64,000 nucleotides of DNA from Bacteroidota bacterium (GCA_018267965.1 JAFDXK010000006.1:94907-158906), one strand, 5' to 3'. Shown: positions 26,290 through 34,474, counted from the first letter of the stretch. Numbers and translations: made by a program. Notes: generated by a model from the letters alone, not told the origin.

Positions 26290-27006
26290 ATGAAACTGAG
26301 CGAAACATGGTTCATGGAAGGCTATATAGATTTTGAGTTGCAGAAGTATAAACTATTAGCCTACCTGCAAGACGTAAATACTTATTTCAACGAGAATAAG
26401 TTATACCCACAACTAAGTGATGTTATTTTTCACTACAACAACCTCACCTCTTTCAGAAACAATAAAAAATTCATACAGGACAGTTTCCCTAAACAGCTAA
26501 CAAGCGTGAATGTTCAAAAGCTGGAACTGGTATACGAAAAAATGCTGCAGGACAATGACATTATGCAGGAACTGGAGCAAATAACCAATTATGCTCTTGA
26601 AGAAATGAAATGTACATTGAATAACGGTGCAGAGCTATATGAACTGCTGGAAAAACAAATACATATAGAGCCTGTGGGCATTATGCCGTTGTATAAAAAC
26701 GAAGGCTATATACTTATTCACTACAGCAAGCTGGCTGAAGTACGTGCCTACAATTATTCTGTAACACTATTCGAACATAAAGATGCAAGATATAGAGGGG
26801 TAAGAGTAGACTTTGTAGACACATGGGATAAAAACCTCGTTAACACAAACGAAAGCATCAAACGAGATATCATACGCGGCATACGCACCTTGCCTAATCC
26901 TGCCGTTTACAGCATTGAAAGCAGCTTACAGCTACCCTTGCATGAAACATTACTACCTATGGCCAAGAGGATGCTGGTGCGGATTATAGAGCCGGGTGTA
27001 GCATAA
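26290..27006 (+). CDS. Conserved hypothetical cytoplasmic protein
   Basis: A 238-residue protein with no signal peptide or membrane segment. The first 130 residues are helical with many charged residues; the last 100 are beta-rich and end in IRGIRTLPNPAVYSIESSLQLPLHETLLPMAKRMLVR. I do not recognise a named family, though the fold looks like that of conserved Bacteroidota proteins with no assigned role. It ends 2 bases before the convergent NDH-2 gene. Confidence 0.75.
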   Translation: MKLSETWFMEGYIDFELQKYKLLAYLQDVNTYFNENKLYPQLSDVIFHYNNLTSFRNNKKFIQDSFPKQLTSVNVQKLELVYEKMLQDNDIMQELEQITNYALEEMKCTLNNGAELYELLEKQIHIEPVGIMPLYKNEGYILIHYSKLAEVRAYNYSVTLFEHKDARYRGVRVDFVDTWDKNLVNTNESIKRDIIRGIRTLPNPAVYSIESSLQLPLHETLLPMAKRMLVRIIEPGVA

Positions 27007-27008
27007 GG

Positions 27009-28310
27009 TTATTTCTTCCCATCTGCCTCCATAGAATGATGCATAATGCCTAACTCTACTTGCTTTTTTGTAGGCAACAAAATGAGCCTGAGCGTGGTAT
27101 CATTTGTAAAATAACTGATAGCCCAGTTAATAAATATTATCAGCTTGTTTTTGGCATTCAATATCAGCATCAGATGTAAGAACATCCATACCAGCCAAGC
27201 CAGACCGCCCTGAAAGCTTATGAAAGGCAAATCAACTACAGCTTTCCTTTTGCCAATCGTAGCCATACTGCCAGGTGATTTGTAAGTAAATGGCAACATC
27301 TTTTTGCCTGCAAATAAGCGCTTGAAATTCTGTGCCAGATGTGTTGCCTGTTTACCTGCAACATTTGCCAGTTGCGGATGCCCATTGGGCCAATCTTTGG
27401 TTTCAGTATATGCCACATCGCCGATAACGAAAACGGAGCCATCGCCTGTCATTCGGCTAAATTCATCTGTTTTTATACGATTGCCCCTTACTATATTTTC
27501 TTTTGAGATACCTTCCGGCACATTACCCATAACACCCGCTGCCCATATCAAATTGCTTGTGGCTATTGTTCTGCCATCTTTTACGGTGGCCATTTTACCA
27601 TCATAATTTTCGAGTATAGCATTCGTCCATACTTTCACGCCTAAGCGTTCGAGGTATTGCTGTGATTTATGCTGAGAAGCTTCGCTCATTGCACCCAGAG
27701 TATGTTCGCCACCTTCCAGCAAATAAATATTGAGCTTCGAAAAATCCATTTCCGGATAATCTTTAGGCAACACATTTTTTTTCATTTCTGCCAATGCCCC
27801 GCTTAGCTCCACACCAGTAGGACCTCCACCTACCACTACAATATTCATTAACCGTTCCAATTCATCGGGCTCCGCTTTCAACGCATCTTCAAAATTCAAC
27901 AAAATGCGATTGCGAAGTGTAATAGCTTCAGGAGTTGACTTCATTGTATATGCGTACTTAGCTACATTATCATTACCAAAAAAGTTGGTTGTACAGCCAG
28001 TAGCTATTACTAAATAATCATAACCGAAATCACCATCATCGGTATGCACTATTTTAGAGCTTACATCTACGTTTCTCACTTTTGTAATACGCACATTTAC
28101 ATTATGTGCGTGCTGAAATATTTTTCGGAGCGGGAAAGAAATGGAACTCGGCTCGAGGCGGGCTGTTGCTACCTGATAAAAAAGCGGTTGGAACTGGTGA
28201 AAATTAAACTGGTCGATAAGCAATACATCACATTTGCTTTTCCTGAGCTTTTTGGCTACCTGCAATCCTGCAAAGCCGGCACCCAATATCACTATTTTCG
28301 GGGTTGCCAT
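27009..28310 (-). CDS. Type II NADH dehydrogenase (NDH-2)
   Basis: A flavoprotein oxidising NADH at the cytoplasmic membrane and passing electrons to quinone without pumping protons. ATG at 28308-28310 gives a normal start, with the FAD-binding GAGFAG at residues 10-15; an upstream TTG adds 15 residues and breaks the usual beginning. NADH binding is by VVVGGGPTGVELSGALAE. The AAGVMGN and VFVIGDVAYT segments are the family's second FAD region. The C-terminal part, GGLAWLVWMFLHLMLILN, is a membrane-associated helix. Confidence 0.93.
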   Translation of the reverse strand: MATPKIVILGAGFAGLQVAKKLRKSKCDVLLIDQFNFHQFQPLFYQVATARLEPSSISFPLRKIFQHAHNVNVRITKVRNVDVSSKIVHTDDGDFGYDYLVIATGCTTNFFGNDNVAKYAYTMKSTPEAITLRNRILLNFEDALKAEPDELERLMNIVVVGGGPTGVELSGALAEMKKNVLPKDYPEMDFSKLNIYLLEGGEHTLGAMSEASQHKSQQYLERLGVKVWTNAILENYDGKMATVKDGRTIATSNLIWAAGVMGNVPEGISKENIVRGNRIKTDEFSRMTGDGSVFVIGDVAYTETKDWPNGHPQLANVAGKQATHLAQNFKRLFAGKKMLPFTYKSPGSMATIGKRKAVVDLPFISFQGGLAWLVWMFLHLMLILNAKNKLIIFINWAISYFTNDTTLRLILLPTKKQVELGIMHHSMEADGKK

Positions 28311-28450
28311 TATTCTATAATTAATACACAAAGTTACAGTCAGACGCCGGAACACGAAATAAATGCTTTTGATAGTAACACACTTTTACTCTATATAGTA
28401 TTCTCAATACACATTGCACAATAGCATAAATTGCCCGACCTTTAATACTT

Positions 28451-29101
28451 ATGAAAATTACAGTAACAGGTGCCACGGGTATGGTGGGAGCCGAAGTAAT
28501 AAGACAAGCTATTGCCGACAATGACATTGAAAGTATTACGGCTATTGTTCGCCGCCCACTGTCAGTGCAACACCCCAAACTAAAAACTGTTATCCACTCT
28601 CAGTACCTTGATTACAGAGGACTTGAAGAAGTTTTCAAAGAGAATGATGCCTGCATCTGGTGTTTGGGTATCTCTCAATCGCAGGTGAGTAAAGAAGAGT
28701 ATAAACTGATTACTTATCACTATACGATGGCAGCTGCAAATGCAATGGTAGCAGCCAACCCCGATATAAAGTTTATTTTTCTAAGCGGTGATGGTGCAGA
28801 CCAAACCGAAAAAAGCAGTACGCTCTTTGCCCGCATAAAAGGGGAAACGGAAAACGGGTTAAAGACCATTGGTTTAAGAACCCTGGTATTTGCAAGGCCG
28901 GGGGGAATATGGCCTGTACACACCAACCCTAAAGCTCCATTTATATACAGGCTGCTTATTCCTTTGTTCCCTTTGCTGGCTAAGCTGTTCCCCAAGAAAG
29001 TTATCAAATCGGATATAGTAGCAAGGGCATTAATAAAACTGGCAAAAGAAGGCAGCAATACCCAAATAGTAGAAAATGAAGCGCTGAAAGCTTTAGCATA
29101 G
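28451..29101 (+). CDS. NAD(P)-binding Rossmann protein (atypical SDR)
   Basis: A 216-residue cytoplasmic protein with GATGMVGAEVIRQAI (residues 7-21), the TGxxGxxG dinucleotide motif. The middle region has CIWCLGISQSQV and then FIFLSGDGADQTEKSS, and it lacks the YxxxK pair of classical short-chain dehydrogenases. This is the SDR_a5/HTATIP2-like type, often annotated as an epimerase or NAD(P)H-binding protein. The substrate is unknown. It stands alone, with a terminator after it. Confidence 0.83.
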   Translation: MKITVTGATGMVGAEVIRQAIADNDIESITAIVRRPLSVQHPKLKTVIHSQYLDYRGLEEVFKENDACIWCLGISQSQVSKEEYKLITYHYTMAAANAMVAANPDIKFIFLSGDGADQTEKSSTLFARIKGETENGLKTIGLRTLVFARPGGIWPVHTNPKAPFIYRLLIPLFPLLAKLFPKKVIKSDIVARALIKLAKEGSNTQIVENEALKALA

Positions 29102-29129
29102 TAAAACCAATAAATAATATCTATTGAAG

Positions 29130-29153
29130 TCACCCCTGAGAGGGTGATTTTTT
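29130..29153 (+). terminator. Terminator of the 28451 gene
   Basis: TCACCC and GGGTGA with a 6-base loop, then six T. Confidence 0.85.
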
Positions 29154-29161
29154 GTTAATGA

Positions 29162-29194
29162 TTTGGCGGAACGAAAAAAGCGTTAGTATCTTTG
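29162..29194 (+). promoter_or_regulatory. Promoter of the SPFH operon
   Basis: TTTG (29162-29165), 21 bases, then TATCTTTG (29187-29194), a full match to the Bacteroidota promoter, 49 bases before the start codon. Confidence 0.72.
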
Positions 29195-29243
29195 TGATAT
29201 CAAAATGATATTAAACTGACATTTAACAATAAACAACGCAAAT

Positions 29244-30107
29244 ATGGAAAAAGTAAAAAAACCGATGAATGGTTACCTGGCACTGGTACTTTCATTATTA
29301 TTATTAGCATCTGCTATTTACATGTTTACCCAGGCACCTGAAAATCCTGTGATAGTAGTACCCGGCATACTGTGTTTTGCTGCTACGCTATTCTTATGGA
29401 AAGGCCTGATGATCATTCAGCCTAACCATGCACGTGTACTTAACTTTTTTGGTAAGTATGTAGGCAGCGTAAAAGAGAATGGTTTGTTCTTTGTAAACCC
29501 ATTGTATGCAACCATTAAAATATCGCAACGTGCACAAAACATGGCGATACCGACACTGAAGGTGAATGACAAAATGGGTAACCCAATTGAGATAGCCTCA
29601 GTGATTGTATGGCAAATATCTGATACTTACAAAGCAGCTTATGAAGTATCTGATTACATGGCCTATGTAAAAACACAAAGCGAGGCTGCTTTGCGTAACC
29701 TTGCTACCAGCTTTGCATATGATAATATAGAAGACGAAACAGCCACCATTACACTGCGTGACGGCGGACAAAAAGTAAATGAACTATTAGAACAAGAATT
29801 GAATGACCGCTTATCTACTGCGGGTATCATTATCAAAGAAGCGCGCATCAGCCACCTTGCTTATGCACAAGAGATTGCGGGTGCTATGCTGCAACGCCAG
29901 CAAGCTACAGCGATAGTAGCAGCTCGTTATAAAATTGTAGAAGGTGCAGTAGGCATGGTGGAAATGGCACTGCAACAACTGAGCAAAAAGAATATTGTAG
30001 AACTGGATGAAGAGAAAAAAGCAACCATGGTAAGCAACCTGATGGTAGTATTATGCGGCGAACGTGGTGCACAACCGGTACTGAACACAGGTAGTTTATA
30101 TTCATAA
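29244..30107 (+). CDS. SPFH-domain membrane protein
   Basis: A 287-residue protein with two hydrophobic N-terminal segments (about 10-26 and 33-55), then an SPFH/band-7 domain (about 56-250). LIIQPNHARVLNFFGKYVGSVKENGLFFVNP is the classic SPFH opening, and the C-terminal part has the Ala/Gln-rich helix IAGAMLQRQQATAIVAARYKIVEGAVG. These scaffold proteins organise membrane domains or chaperone membrane proteases. A 59-residue basic protein follows 12 bases later and is probably co-transcribed. Confidence 0.9.
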   Translation: MEKVKKPMNGYLALVLSLLLLASAIYMFTQAPENPVIVVPGILCFAATLFLWKGLMIIQPNHARVLNFFGKYVGSVKENGLFFVNPLYATIKISQRAQNMAIPTLKVNDKMGNPIEIASVIVWQISDTYKAAYEVSDYMAYVKTQSEAALRNLATSFAYDNIEDETATITLRDGGQKVNELLEQELNDRLSTAGIIIKEARISHLAYAQEIAGAMLQRQQATAIVAARYKIVEGAVGMVEMALQQLSKKNIVELDEEKKATMVSNLMVVLCGERGAQPVLNTGSLYS

Positions 30108-30119
30108 TAACAATAAGGT

Positions 30120-30299
30120 ATGTCGAAGAAAAGTTTTGTACTGCGAATAGATGAGGAAACATTCAAAGCCATTGAGAAATGGGCTGCAGATGAGTTTCGT
30201 AGTGCAAACGGGCAGATAGAATGGATATTAGATAAAGCATTGAAAGATGCCGGCAGAAAAAAAGGAGACAAGAAACCTACAACAGATAAAAAAGCATAA
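30120..30299 (+). CDS. Arc-like small DNA-binding protein
   Basis: A 59-residue basic protein (MSKKSFVLRIDEETFKAIEKW) with a beta strand, then helix-turn-helix-like segment SANGQIEWILDKALKDAG. This is the ribbon-helix-helix pattern of Arc/MetJ proteins, and the lysine-rich tail ends in KKA. The gene follows the SPFH gene by 12 bases, so it may regulate that operon. Its downstream terminator is split by the transposon at 30316. Confidence 0.78.
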   Translation: MSKKSFVLRIDEETFKAIEKWAADEFRSANGQIEWILDKALKDAGRKKGDKKPTTDKKA

Positions 30300-30307
30300 A
30301 CAAAGCC

Positions 30308-30315
30308 CTCGTAAG
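30308..30315. repeat. Target-site duplication, left copy (CTCGTAAG)
   Basis: An 8-bp direct repeat identical to 34543-34550. Removing the transposon and one copy rebuilds AAAGCCCTC-GTAA-GAGGGCTTT, a perfect 9-bp terminator stem with a GTAA loop. Confidence 0.93.
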
Positions 30316-30341
30316 GGTAACTATATACCAGTTGGGACAAG
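30316..30341 (+). repeat. Left terminal inverted repeat
   Basis: 26 bases, starting GGTAACTATATACC and ending GTTGGGACAAG; identical to the right end in reverse complement. Confidence 0.95.
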
Positions 30342-30362
30342 GGGCAATCATGATATAATAAT

Positions 30363-30370
30363 TATATTTG
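30363..30370 (+). promoter_or_regulatory. -7 box (TATATTTG) near the left end
   Basis: An exact TAnnTTTG match, 7 bases before the start of the 54-codon ORF. It points inward from the left end. No -33 partner at the right spacing. Confidence 0.4.
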
Positions 30371-30377
30371 CATACAT

Positions 30378-30542
30378 ATGAGAAGGCTGTTAGGTATAGT
30401 CATGATAATTTGTGGTGCTATCCGTTCATGCGATTATACGTCATTCAAGGAAAACCCTAACGAAAGAGCTATCTTATTTATTGGGGGTGCGCTACTGTTA
30501 CTATCGGCGTATATATCGGACAATAAAAAGCCAATGAAATAG
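30378..30542 (+). CDS. Small membrane protein, 54 residues, in transposon left end
   Basis: MRRLLGIVMIICGAIRSCDY begins the protein, with two hydrophobic segments (about 4-15 and 32-45) separated by KENPNERA. The second is FIGGALLLLSAYIS. A TATATTTG box 7 bases before the ATG supports expression. The stop codon abuts the stop of the convergent ORF 30543-30692 with no spacer. No family is recognised; it could also be a chance ORF. Confidence 0.4.
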   Translation: MRRLLGIVMIICGAIRSCDYTSFKENPNERAILFIGGALLLLSAYISDNKKPMK

Positions 30543-30692
30543 CTATTTCTTCTCTTTAGGTTTCGCCACTTTCTTACTTGCCTGCTTAACGCTTATAGCA
30601 ATCATTTCTTCAAAGCTACCGTCAAACGATACTTTCTTTTCATATTCCGATGCACGGGGCTTTATGACTTTCTTTTTAGCTGCTTTTGCCAT
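30543..30692 (-). CDS. Small basic protein, 49 residues, in transposon left end
   Basis: MAKAAKKKVIKPRASEYEKK, then VSFDGSFEEMIAISVKQ and a basic tail. It is a Lys-rich protein with an acidic centre. I have an impression that short proteins with a similar DGSFEEM-like centre sit beside IS1595-type transposases in Bacteroidota, but this was not checked. It may be a transposition accessory protein. ATG at 30690-30692. Confidence 0.5.
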   Translation of the reverse strand: MAKAAKKKVIKPRASEYEKKVSFDGSFEEMIAISVKQASKKVAKPKEKK

Positions 30693-30883
30693 AGTAATAA
30701 AGTTACTTACCTTTGTAAAACAAACAACCCTGTTAATATTATTCCTAATGAGAGAATTTTACTAACAGGTTCGCAGTACATACTTTGATACTGCTATTGT
30801 CCTTACAACATTATCAAGATTTTCAAGAGTTATCAAGACATACGGCCCACAGCCGTATATCTTGTTTTGTTCATCTAAAATCA

Positions 30884-31948
30884 TTAAGCAGACCTGCGTA
30901 TAGCAATTTTTATTTTAGGTTTTGGTCTAGCGCCTAAATAATTTACATCAAATTCATTTTCTGTAATGTGCAATATGTTTGCTAGTTCTGCTTTGTTATA
31001 TCCTAAATCTTCAATGTAGGTATCAATTATTTCACGTAACAACGAAGGCTTATCCGCTTCTATATCTATAGGCTCATTCTTTTTATATCCTTTAGCAGCC
31101 ATTTGTTGCCACAAGTACTTTGATTGATTAGGGGTAATAGCTCCAATGGCAGATGCCTTATATAATATTGCAGCCATTGATGCTTTCCAATACCTTTTTA
31201 AATCTGCAAGCTTTTCCAATGTCAGTTTATTAAAATAAGGACTTATTTCGCTTGAAGGAAGCAATAACTCACTTGCAAATTCTCTAGCTTCTTTTTCAAT
31301 ATCACGGTCTTCAGATACTTTCTTCCCAAAATGAAGAATGTAATGTGCTGCCTCGTGTGCAAGGCTCATTCTTATTCTATCTGCTGGGCGATTTTTGTTG
31401 ATATAAACTATTGGTATGTTATATTCTGCTGAATAGGTGCTTAGACCATCCATATCGCCTAAATCTAGCGGAACAATCACAATCCCATTGTCTTCTAAAA
31501 CCTTCGCCAAATCATTAATTCGCCCTCTCGGTATTCCCCAAAACTCACGTGCGTGTTTAGCCGCTTCTAGCACACCGCCATCTATATCAATATCCCATGA
31601 GGGTATATTTACATTTGGAATATCTACGCTGTCAACCAATTTATTAACGTGCCATTCGGCGAATGTCATTTTTGCTCTGTATTCCTTTACTTCTTTTACA
31701 GATAAAGAAGATTTTTTTCTATAATGCCCTTCAACTCTAATTACTTTTTTATCTAAGTAAAAAAGCTCTAAGGGGTAATCAAGAAATGTTGCTATACTTT
31801 TTGCCAAATCTTCTGATACATTCAGTCTGCCGTTTTCAATTTTTGAAATTGTTCCTTGCTCTACTTTTAGCTCATCCGATAAATATGCTTGAGTATAACC
31901 CCTCGACTCCCTAGCTAGCGCAAGAACTTCAGTGTTAAATGTTGCCAT
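30884..31948 (-). CDS. XRE-family regulator fused to ImmA/IrrE metallo-endopeptidase
   Basis: A 354-residue cytoplasmic protein. The N-terminal helix-turn-helix (residues 6-60) has QAYLSDELKVEQGTISKIENGRLNV. The C-terminal M78 (ImmA/IrrE, COG2856) peptidase domain has the zinc motif HEAAH (198-202) and the third ligand region EKEAREFASELLLPS with Glu220 as the likely ligand. Proteins of this type cleave a repressor or control mobile-element genes; fused XRE-M78 proteins also occur in predicted toxin-antitoxin pairs. It is preceded by a partner gene with an 11-base gap. Its target is unknown. Confidence 0.85.
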   Translation of the reverse strand: MATFNTEVLALARESRGYTQAYLSDELKVEQGTISKIENGRLNVSEDLAKSIATFLDYPLELFYLDKKVIRVEGHYRKKSSLSVKEVKEYRAKMTFAEWHVNKLVDSVDIPNVNIPSWDIDIDGGVLEAAKHAREFWGIPRGRINDLAKVLEDNGIVIVPLDLGDMDGLSTYSAEYNIPIVYINKNRPADRIRMSLAHEAAHYILHFGKKVSEDRDIEKEAREFASELLLPSSEISPYFNKLTLEKLADLKRYWKASMAAILYKASAIGAITPNQSKYLWQQMAAKGYKKNEPIDIEADKPSLLREIIDTYIEDLGYNKAELANILHITENEFDVNYLGARPKPKIKIAIRRSA

Positions 31949-31959
31949 ATTTATTTTAT

Positions 31960-32580
31960 TTATTGATTATCTGTACCTGTCTTCTTTGTTTGTTCCCCTG
32001 GTTTTTGTTTTGGAGTAACTCTGCGTTTCTTAGATTTTTCTGTTTGTGGTTGTAAATTCAAAGCTAACTGCTGCGATGCGACACCTCGTCCCATGTCATA
32101 GTGCCATTCAATGCCATCATTGTAACATACTAAATAGTAGCCGTTAATATTGCTCCAAGTAAGGTCAGGATTATATCCTCCCCATAATAATGTTACATTA
32201 GACGGGAAGCCCTGTATTTCTGCCTGTCTCATGAACATTCTAGTTTGTCGTGTCTTTTTATTAATAGCAGTTACAAATTTTTCATCCATTTTGTTAAAAC
32301 GAATAAACAATTTATCTGCTACTATTATTCCGAATATGCCCCTATGCTCTACAACCTGCACATTGCTATCGTTCTTGAAATAATCTAGCATTCGCATCTT
32401 CAACCTATCATTGATAAAAGAGCCTTTTGTCCTGCCTTTATATACAACGGGGAAGCCATCGTTAAAAACAGAATATAGTTTATTGTAATCTTCAATACAT
32501 TTATCTAGCAACCCCATTACTGGTTTATAGTAATCGCTTAGTATAATGTTTGCTTCATCGAATGGTAAAACATTCCTCAT
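31960..32580 (-). CDS. Partner protein of the XRE-ImmA gene, unknown function
   Basis: A 206-residue protein from ATG at 32578-32580 (MRNVLPFDEANIILSDYY). An upstream ATG at 32628 exists, but a TTTG-N20-TAATTTCG promoter-like stretch lies inside that extension, so the later start is preferred. The central region has GSFINDRLKMRMLDYF, then NVQVVEHRGIFGIIVADKLFIRFNKMD. The last 35 residues are basic and disordered. Similar proteins are often paired with XRE/ImmA genes on mobile elements in my experience of the pattern, but the function is not known. It is divergent from the transposase gene. Confidence 0.75.
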   Translation of the reverse strand: MRNVLPFDEANIILSDYYKPVMGLLDKCIEDYNKLYSVFNDGFPVVYKGRTKGSFINDRLKMRMLDYFKNDSNVQVVEHRGIFGIIVADKLFIRFNKMDEKFVTAINKKTRQTRMFMRQAEIQGFPSNVTLLWGGYNPDLTWSNINGYYLVCYNDGIEWHYDMGRGVASQQLALNLQPQTEKSKKRRVTPKQKPGEQTKKTGTDNQ

Positions 32581-32678
32581 AAAACTGTATTTGAAATCGA
32601 AATTATATATACTTTTGCAAAACAGCAAAAAAATATTCCACTTTTAGTCAAAAAAATATTCCTAAATATTAGGTATTT

Positions 32679-32689
32679 GATGGGACAAG
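32679..32689 (+). promoter_or_regulatory. Terminal-repeat-like motif in the transposase promoter region
   Basis: GATGGGACAAG matches the inner part of the left repeat, GTTGGGACAAG, in 10 of 11 positions. It lies 4 bases upstream of a TATCTTTG box (32693-32700) and 29 bases before the transposase ATG, so transposase could bind here and repress its own gene. Confidence 0.45.
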
Positions 32690-32717
32690 TATTATCTTTG
32701 TTCTACAAAGCCGCAAA

Positions 32718-33647
32718 ATGGTAACCAAGTTCAAAACACTACAATCTTTATTAGACTTCTTCAAAGATGAAGAAACTTGCAAAGCCTACTATGAACAAGC
32801 CCGTTGGGGTGGCAATGTTGCTTGCCCTCATTGTGGTAGCTTAAAAATCTATCGCACTAACAGAGGCTACAAATGCGGTGAAAAAGAATGTGCTAAAAAG
32901 TTCAGCCTGACAGTAGGTACAATATTTGAAAACAGCACTTTGCCGTTAAGGACTTGGTTTGCTGCTATGTATTTATGCACTACCTCAAAGAAAGGTATTA
33001 GCAGTGTCCAATTATCAGAGCAATTAGGTATCACACAAAAAACGGCTTGGTTTGTGTTATCCCGCATTCGCACTATGCTCAATGAAAATGATAATTGCGA
33101 ACCATTGACAGGTGAAGTAGAAATTGACGAAACTTATATCGGTGGTAAGGAAAGCAATAAGCACAAATCTAAACGCCGTCCGAAAGAAGTTACTGGCATG
33201 GTTGATAAAGTTCCTATGGTAGGTTTACTGCAAAGGGATGGTAAGGTTGTATTGCGTGTACTTGACAGAGGTACGGCAAGGGGTGAAACTATTAAGCCTA
33301 TTGTGCGTGAAGTTGTAAGCCCTAAAGCAATTATCTATACAGATGGCTTTGGTGCTTATAAAGACCTGAACAAAGAATTTGCAGGACATGATATGGTAGA
33401 ACATAGCAGGGGTGAATATGTAAAGGGTAAAGTACACACCAATTCAATTGAGGGCTTTTGGGCTATTATGAAGCGTGGCGTGTATGGTATCTACCACAGC
33501 GTATCACACAAGCATTTACACCGCTATTGCAATGAGTTTGGCTATCGTTATAACACAAGGGCTTTAACTGGTGTAGAACGCTTTGAAAATGCTGTTATTA
33601 AGGTATCAGGCGCACGTATTACATATAAGGCTTTAATAGGTAAATAG
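32718..33647 (+). CDS. IS1595-family transposase
   Basis: A 309-residue transposase with an N-terminal zinc ribbon (Cys36, Cys39, Cys53, Cys58), an HTH-like region (ISSVQLSEQLGITQKTAWFVLSRIR), and an ISXO2-type catalytic domain. Catalytic residues: Asp137 in EIDETYIGGK, Asp209 in YTDGFGAY, then HTNSIEGFWAIMKRGVYG, where the third acidic position may be Asn242 or Glu245 (the family has N or E here). The gene is complete. A TATCTTTG box precedes it by 17 bases. It is the only transposase in the element and is flanked by divergent and co-directional cargo. Confidence 0.95.
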   Translation: MVTKFKTLQSLLDFFKDEETCKAYYEQARWGGNVACPHCGSLKIYRTNRGYKCGEKECAKKFSLTVGTIFENSTLPLRTWFAAMYLCTTSKKGISSVQLSEQLGITQKTAWFVLSRIRTMLNENDNCEPLTGEVEIDETYIGGKESNKHKSKRRPKEVTGMVDKVPMVGLLQRDGKVVLRVLDRGTARGETIKPIVREVVSPKAIIYTDGFGAYKDLNKEFAGHDMVEHSRGEYVKGKVHTNSIEGFWAIMKRGVYGIYHSVSHKHLHRYCNEFGYRYNTRALTGVERFENAVIKVSGARITYKALIGK

Positions 33648-33727
33648 CCTCTATCGCCTCGAAAAGCCAATCTGTAATCTTTGTAATATTATTGTATAAT
33701 ATTAGTTAAAAAAGTTTTCCACAACGG

Positions 33728-33756
33728 TTGACGGCATCCTTTTTGTACTATATTTG
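33728..33756 (+). promoter_or_regulatory. Promoter of the small RNA upstream of the NYN gene
   Basis: TTG (33728-33730), 18 bases, then an exact TATATTTG (33749-33756). This is the best -33/-7 pair in the transposon. Confidence 0.65.
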
Positions 33757-33760
33757 TACG

Positions 33761-33842
33761 GAAAATCCGAGCGCCGATAGGTCGGCATACATATTAACCG
33801 TTGGGGTCTGTGAAGAACGGGCAGCCAGCGGTTCTTTTTTTT
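33761..33842 (+). ncRNA. Candidate structured small RNA with intrinsic terminator
   Basis: About 80 bases. Three stems are visible: CGGA-AAA-TCCG (33759-33769), GCCGA-TAGG-TCGGC (33773-33786), and AACCGTTGG (33796-33804) against CCAGCGGTT (33825-33833), which allows one G-U pair and is followed by C and eight T. A competing stem, AAGAAC (33813-33818) with GTTCTT (33831-33836), could replace the terminator. The unit lies between transposase and NYN gene; it could be an independent RNA or an attenuator of the NYN gene. No ORF of useful length is present. Confidence 0.55.
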
Positions 33843-33883
33843 CATAGTTTTATATATCTTTATTTTACCCAAAATATAAAGCC

Positions 33884-34474
33884 ATGACAAACAAAGTGGT
33901 TATTCTGATTGATGGAGGTTTTTTTATCCCGAGATTTAAAACTATGAATTCAGGGAGAGGTCCAAGAGTTGCAGACTTACAGACGTTTATCACAGGAACT
34001 ATGACAAAGGTTCGCGCGACAAATGACGCAGGTGTATCAGATGTATTATTTAGGACTTTTTGGTATGATTGTAGACCATTTGGCGGTCAAGCGACCGACC
34101 CCAAAGGTAACGTAGTTGACTTTAGCACTCACCCTCAATTTGCCGCAGCCACAGCTTTCCAGAAAGACTTAAGAACATTTCCGCAACTTGCCTTGAGGTT
34201 AGGCGACTTGTCTTTCGATGGCTGGAAGTATGATAGCTCTGGAGGCTTTAAGCCTGATTTTAAACAAAAAGCAGTTGACATGAAGATTGGGCTTGATATT
34301 GCTTGGATGGCAGGAAAGCGAACAGTAGACAAGATTGTTCTTGTTGCTGGAGATAGCGACTTTGTTTCGCCGATGAAGTATGCAAGACGCGGGGGGTTAC
34401 TTGTATATCTTGAGCCAATGGGACAAACAACGATAAAAATGGAATTAAAAGAACACGCCGACTTTCTTCTTTAA
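33884..34474 (+). CDS. NYN-domain (LabA/DUF88-like) predicted ribonuclease
   Basis: A 196-residue cytoplasmic protein. The NYN (PIN-like) fold shows acidic residues at Asp10 (VVILIDGGFF), Asp132 and Asp138 (KQKAVDMKIGLDIAWMA), and Asp157/Asp159 (LVAGDSDFV). These form the metal site of the family, which cuts RNA. It is followed by a terminator and the right inverted repeat, so it is transposon cargo. The neighbouring structured RNA upstream recalls type III toxin-antitoxin loci, though known toxins there are of the ToxN/CptN family, not NYN. Confidence 0.82.
   Translation: MTNKVVILIDGGFFIPRFKTMNSGRGPRVADLQTFITGTMTKVRATNDAGVSDVLFRTFWYDCRPFGGQATDPKGNVVDFSTHPQFAAATAFQKDLRTFPQLALRLGDLSFDGWKYDSSGGFKPDFKQKAVDMKIGLDIAWMAGKRTVDKIVLVAGDSDFVSPMKYARRGGLLVYLEPMGQTTIKMELKEHADFLL

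Noticed and set aside
32581..32628. Upstream ATG for the XRE-ImmA partner gene
   Set aside because: A promoter-like TTTG-N20-TAATTTCG sits within it, so the later ATG is preferred.
33702..33890. Minus-strand ORF over the small RNA region
   Set aside because: Its sequence is the complement of promoter, hairpins and terminator, with no conserved features.
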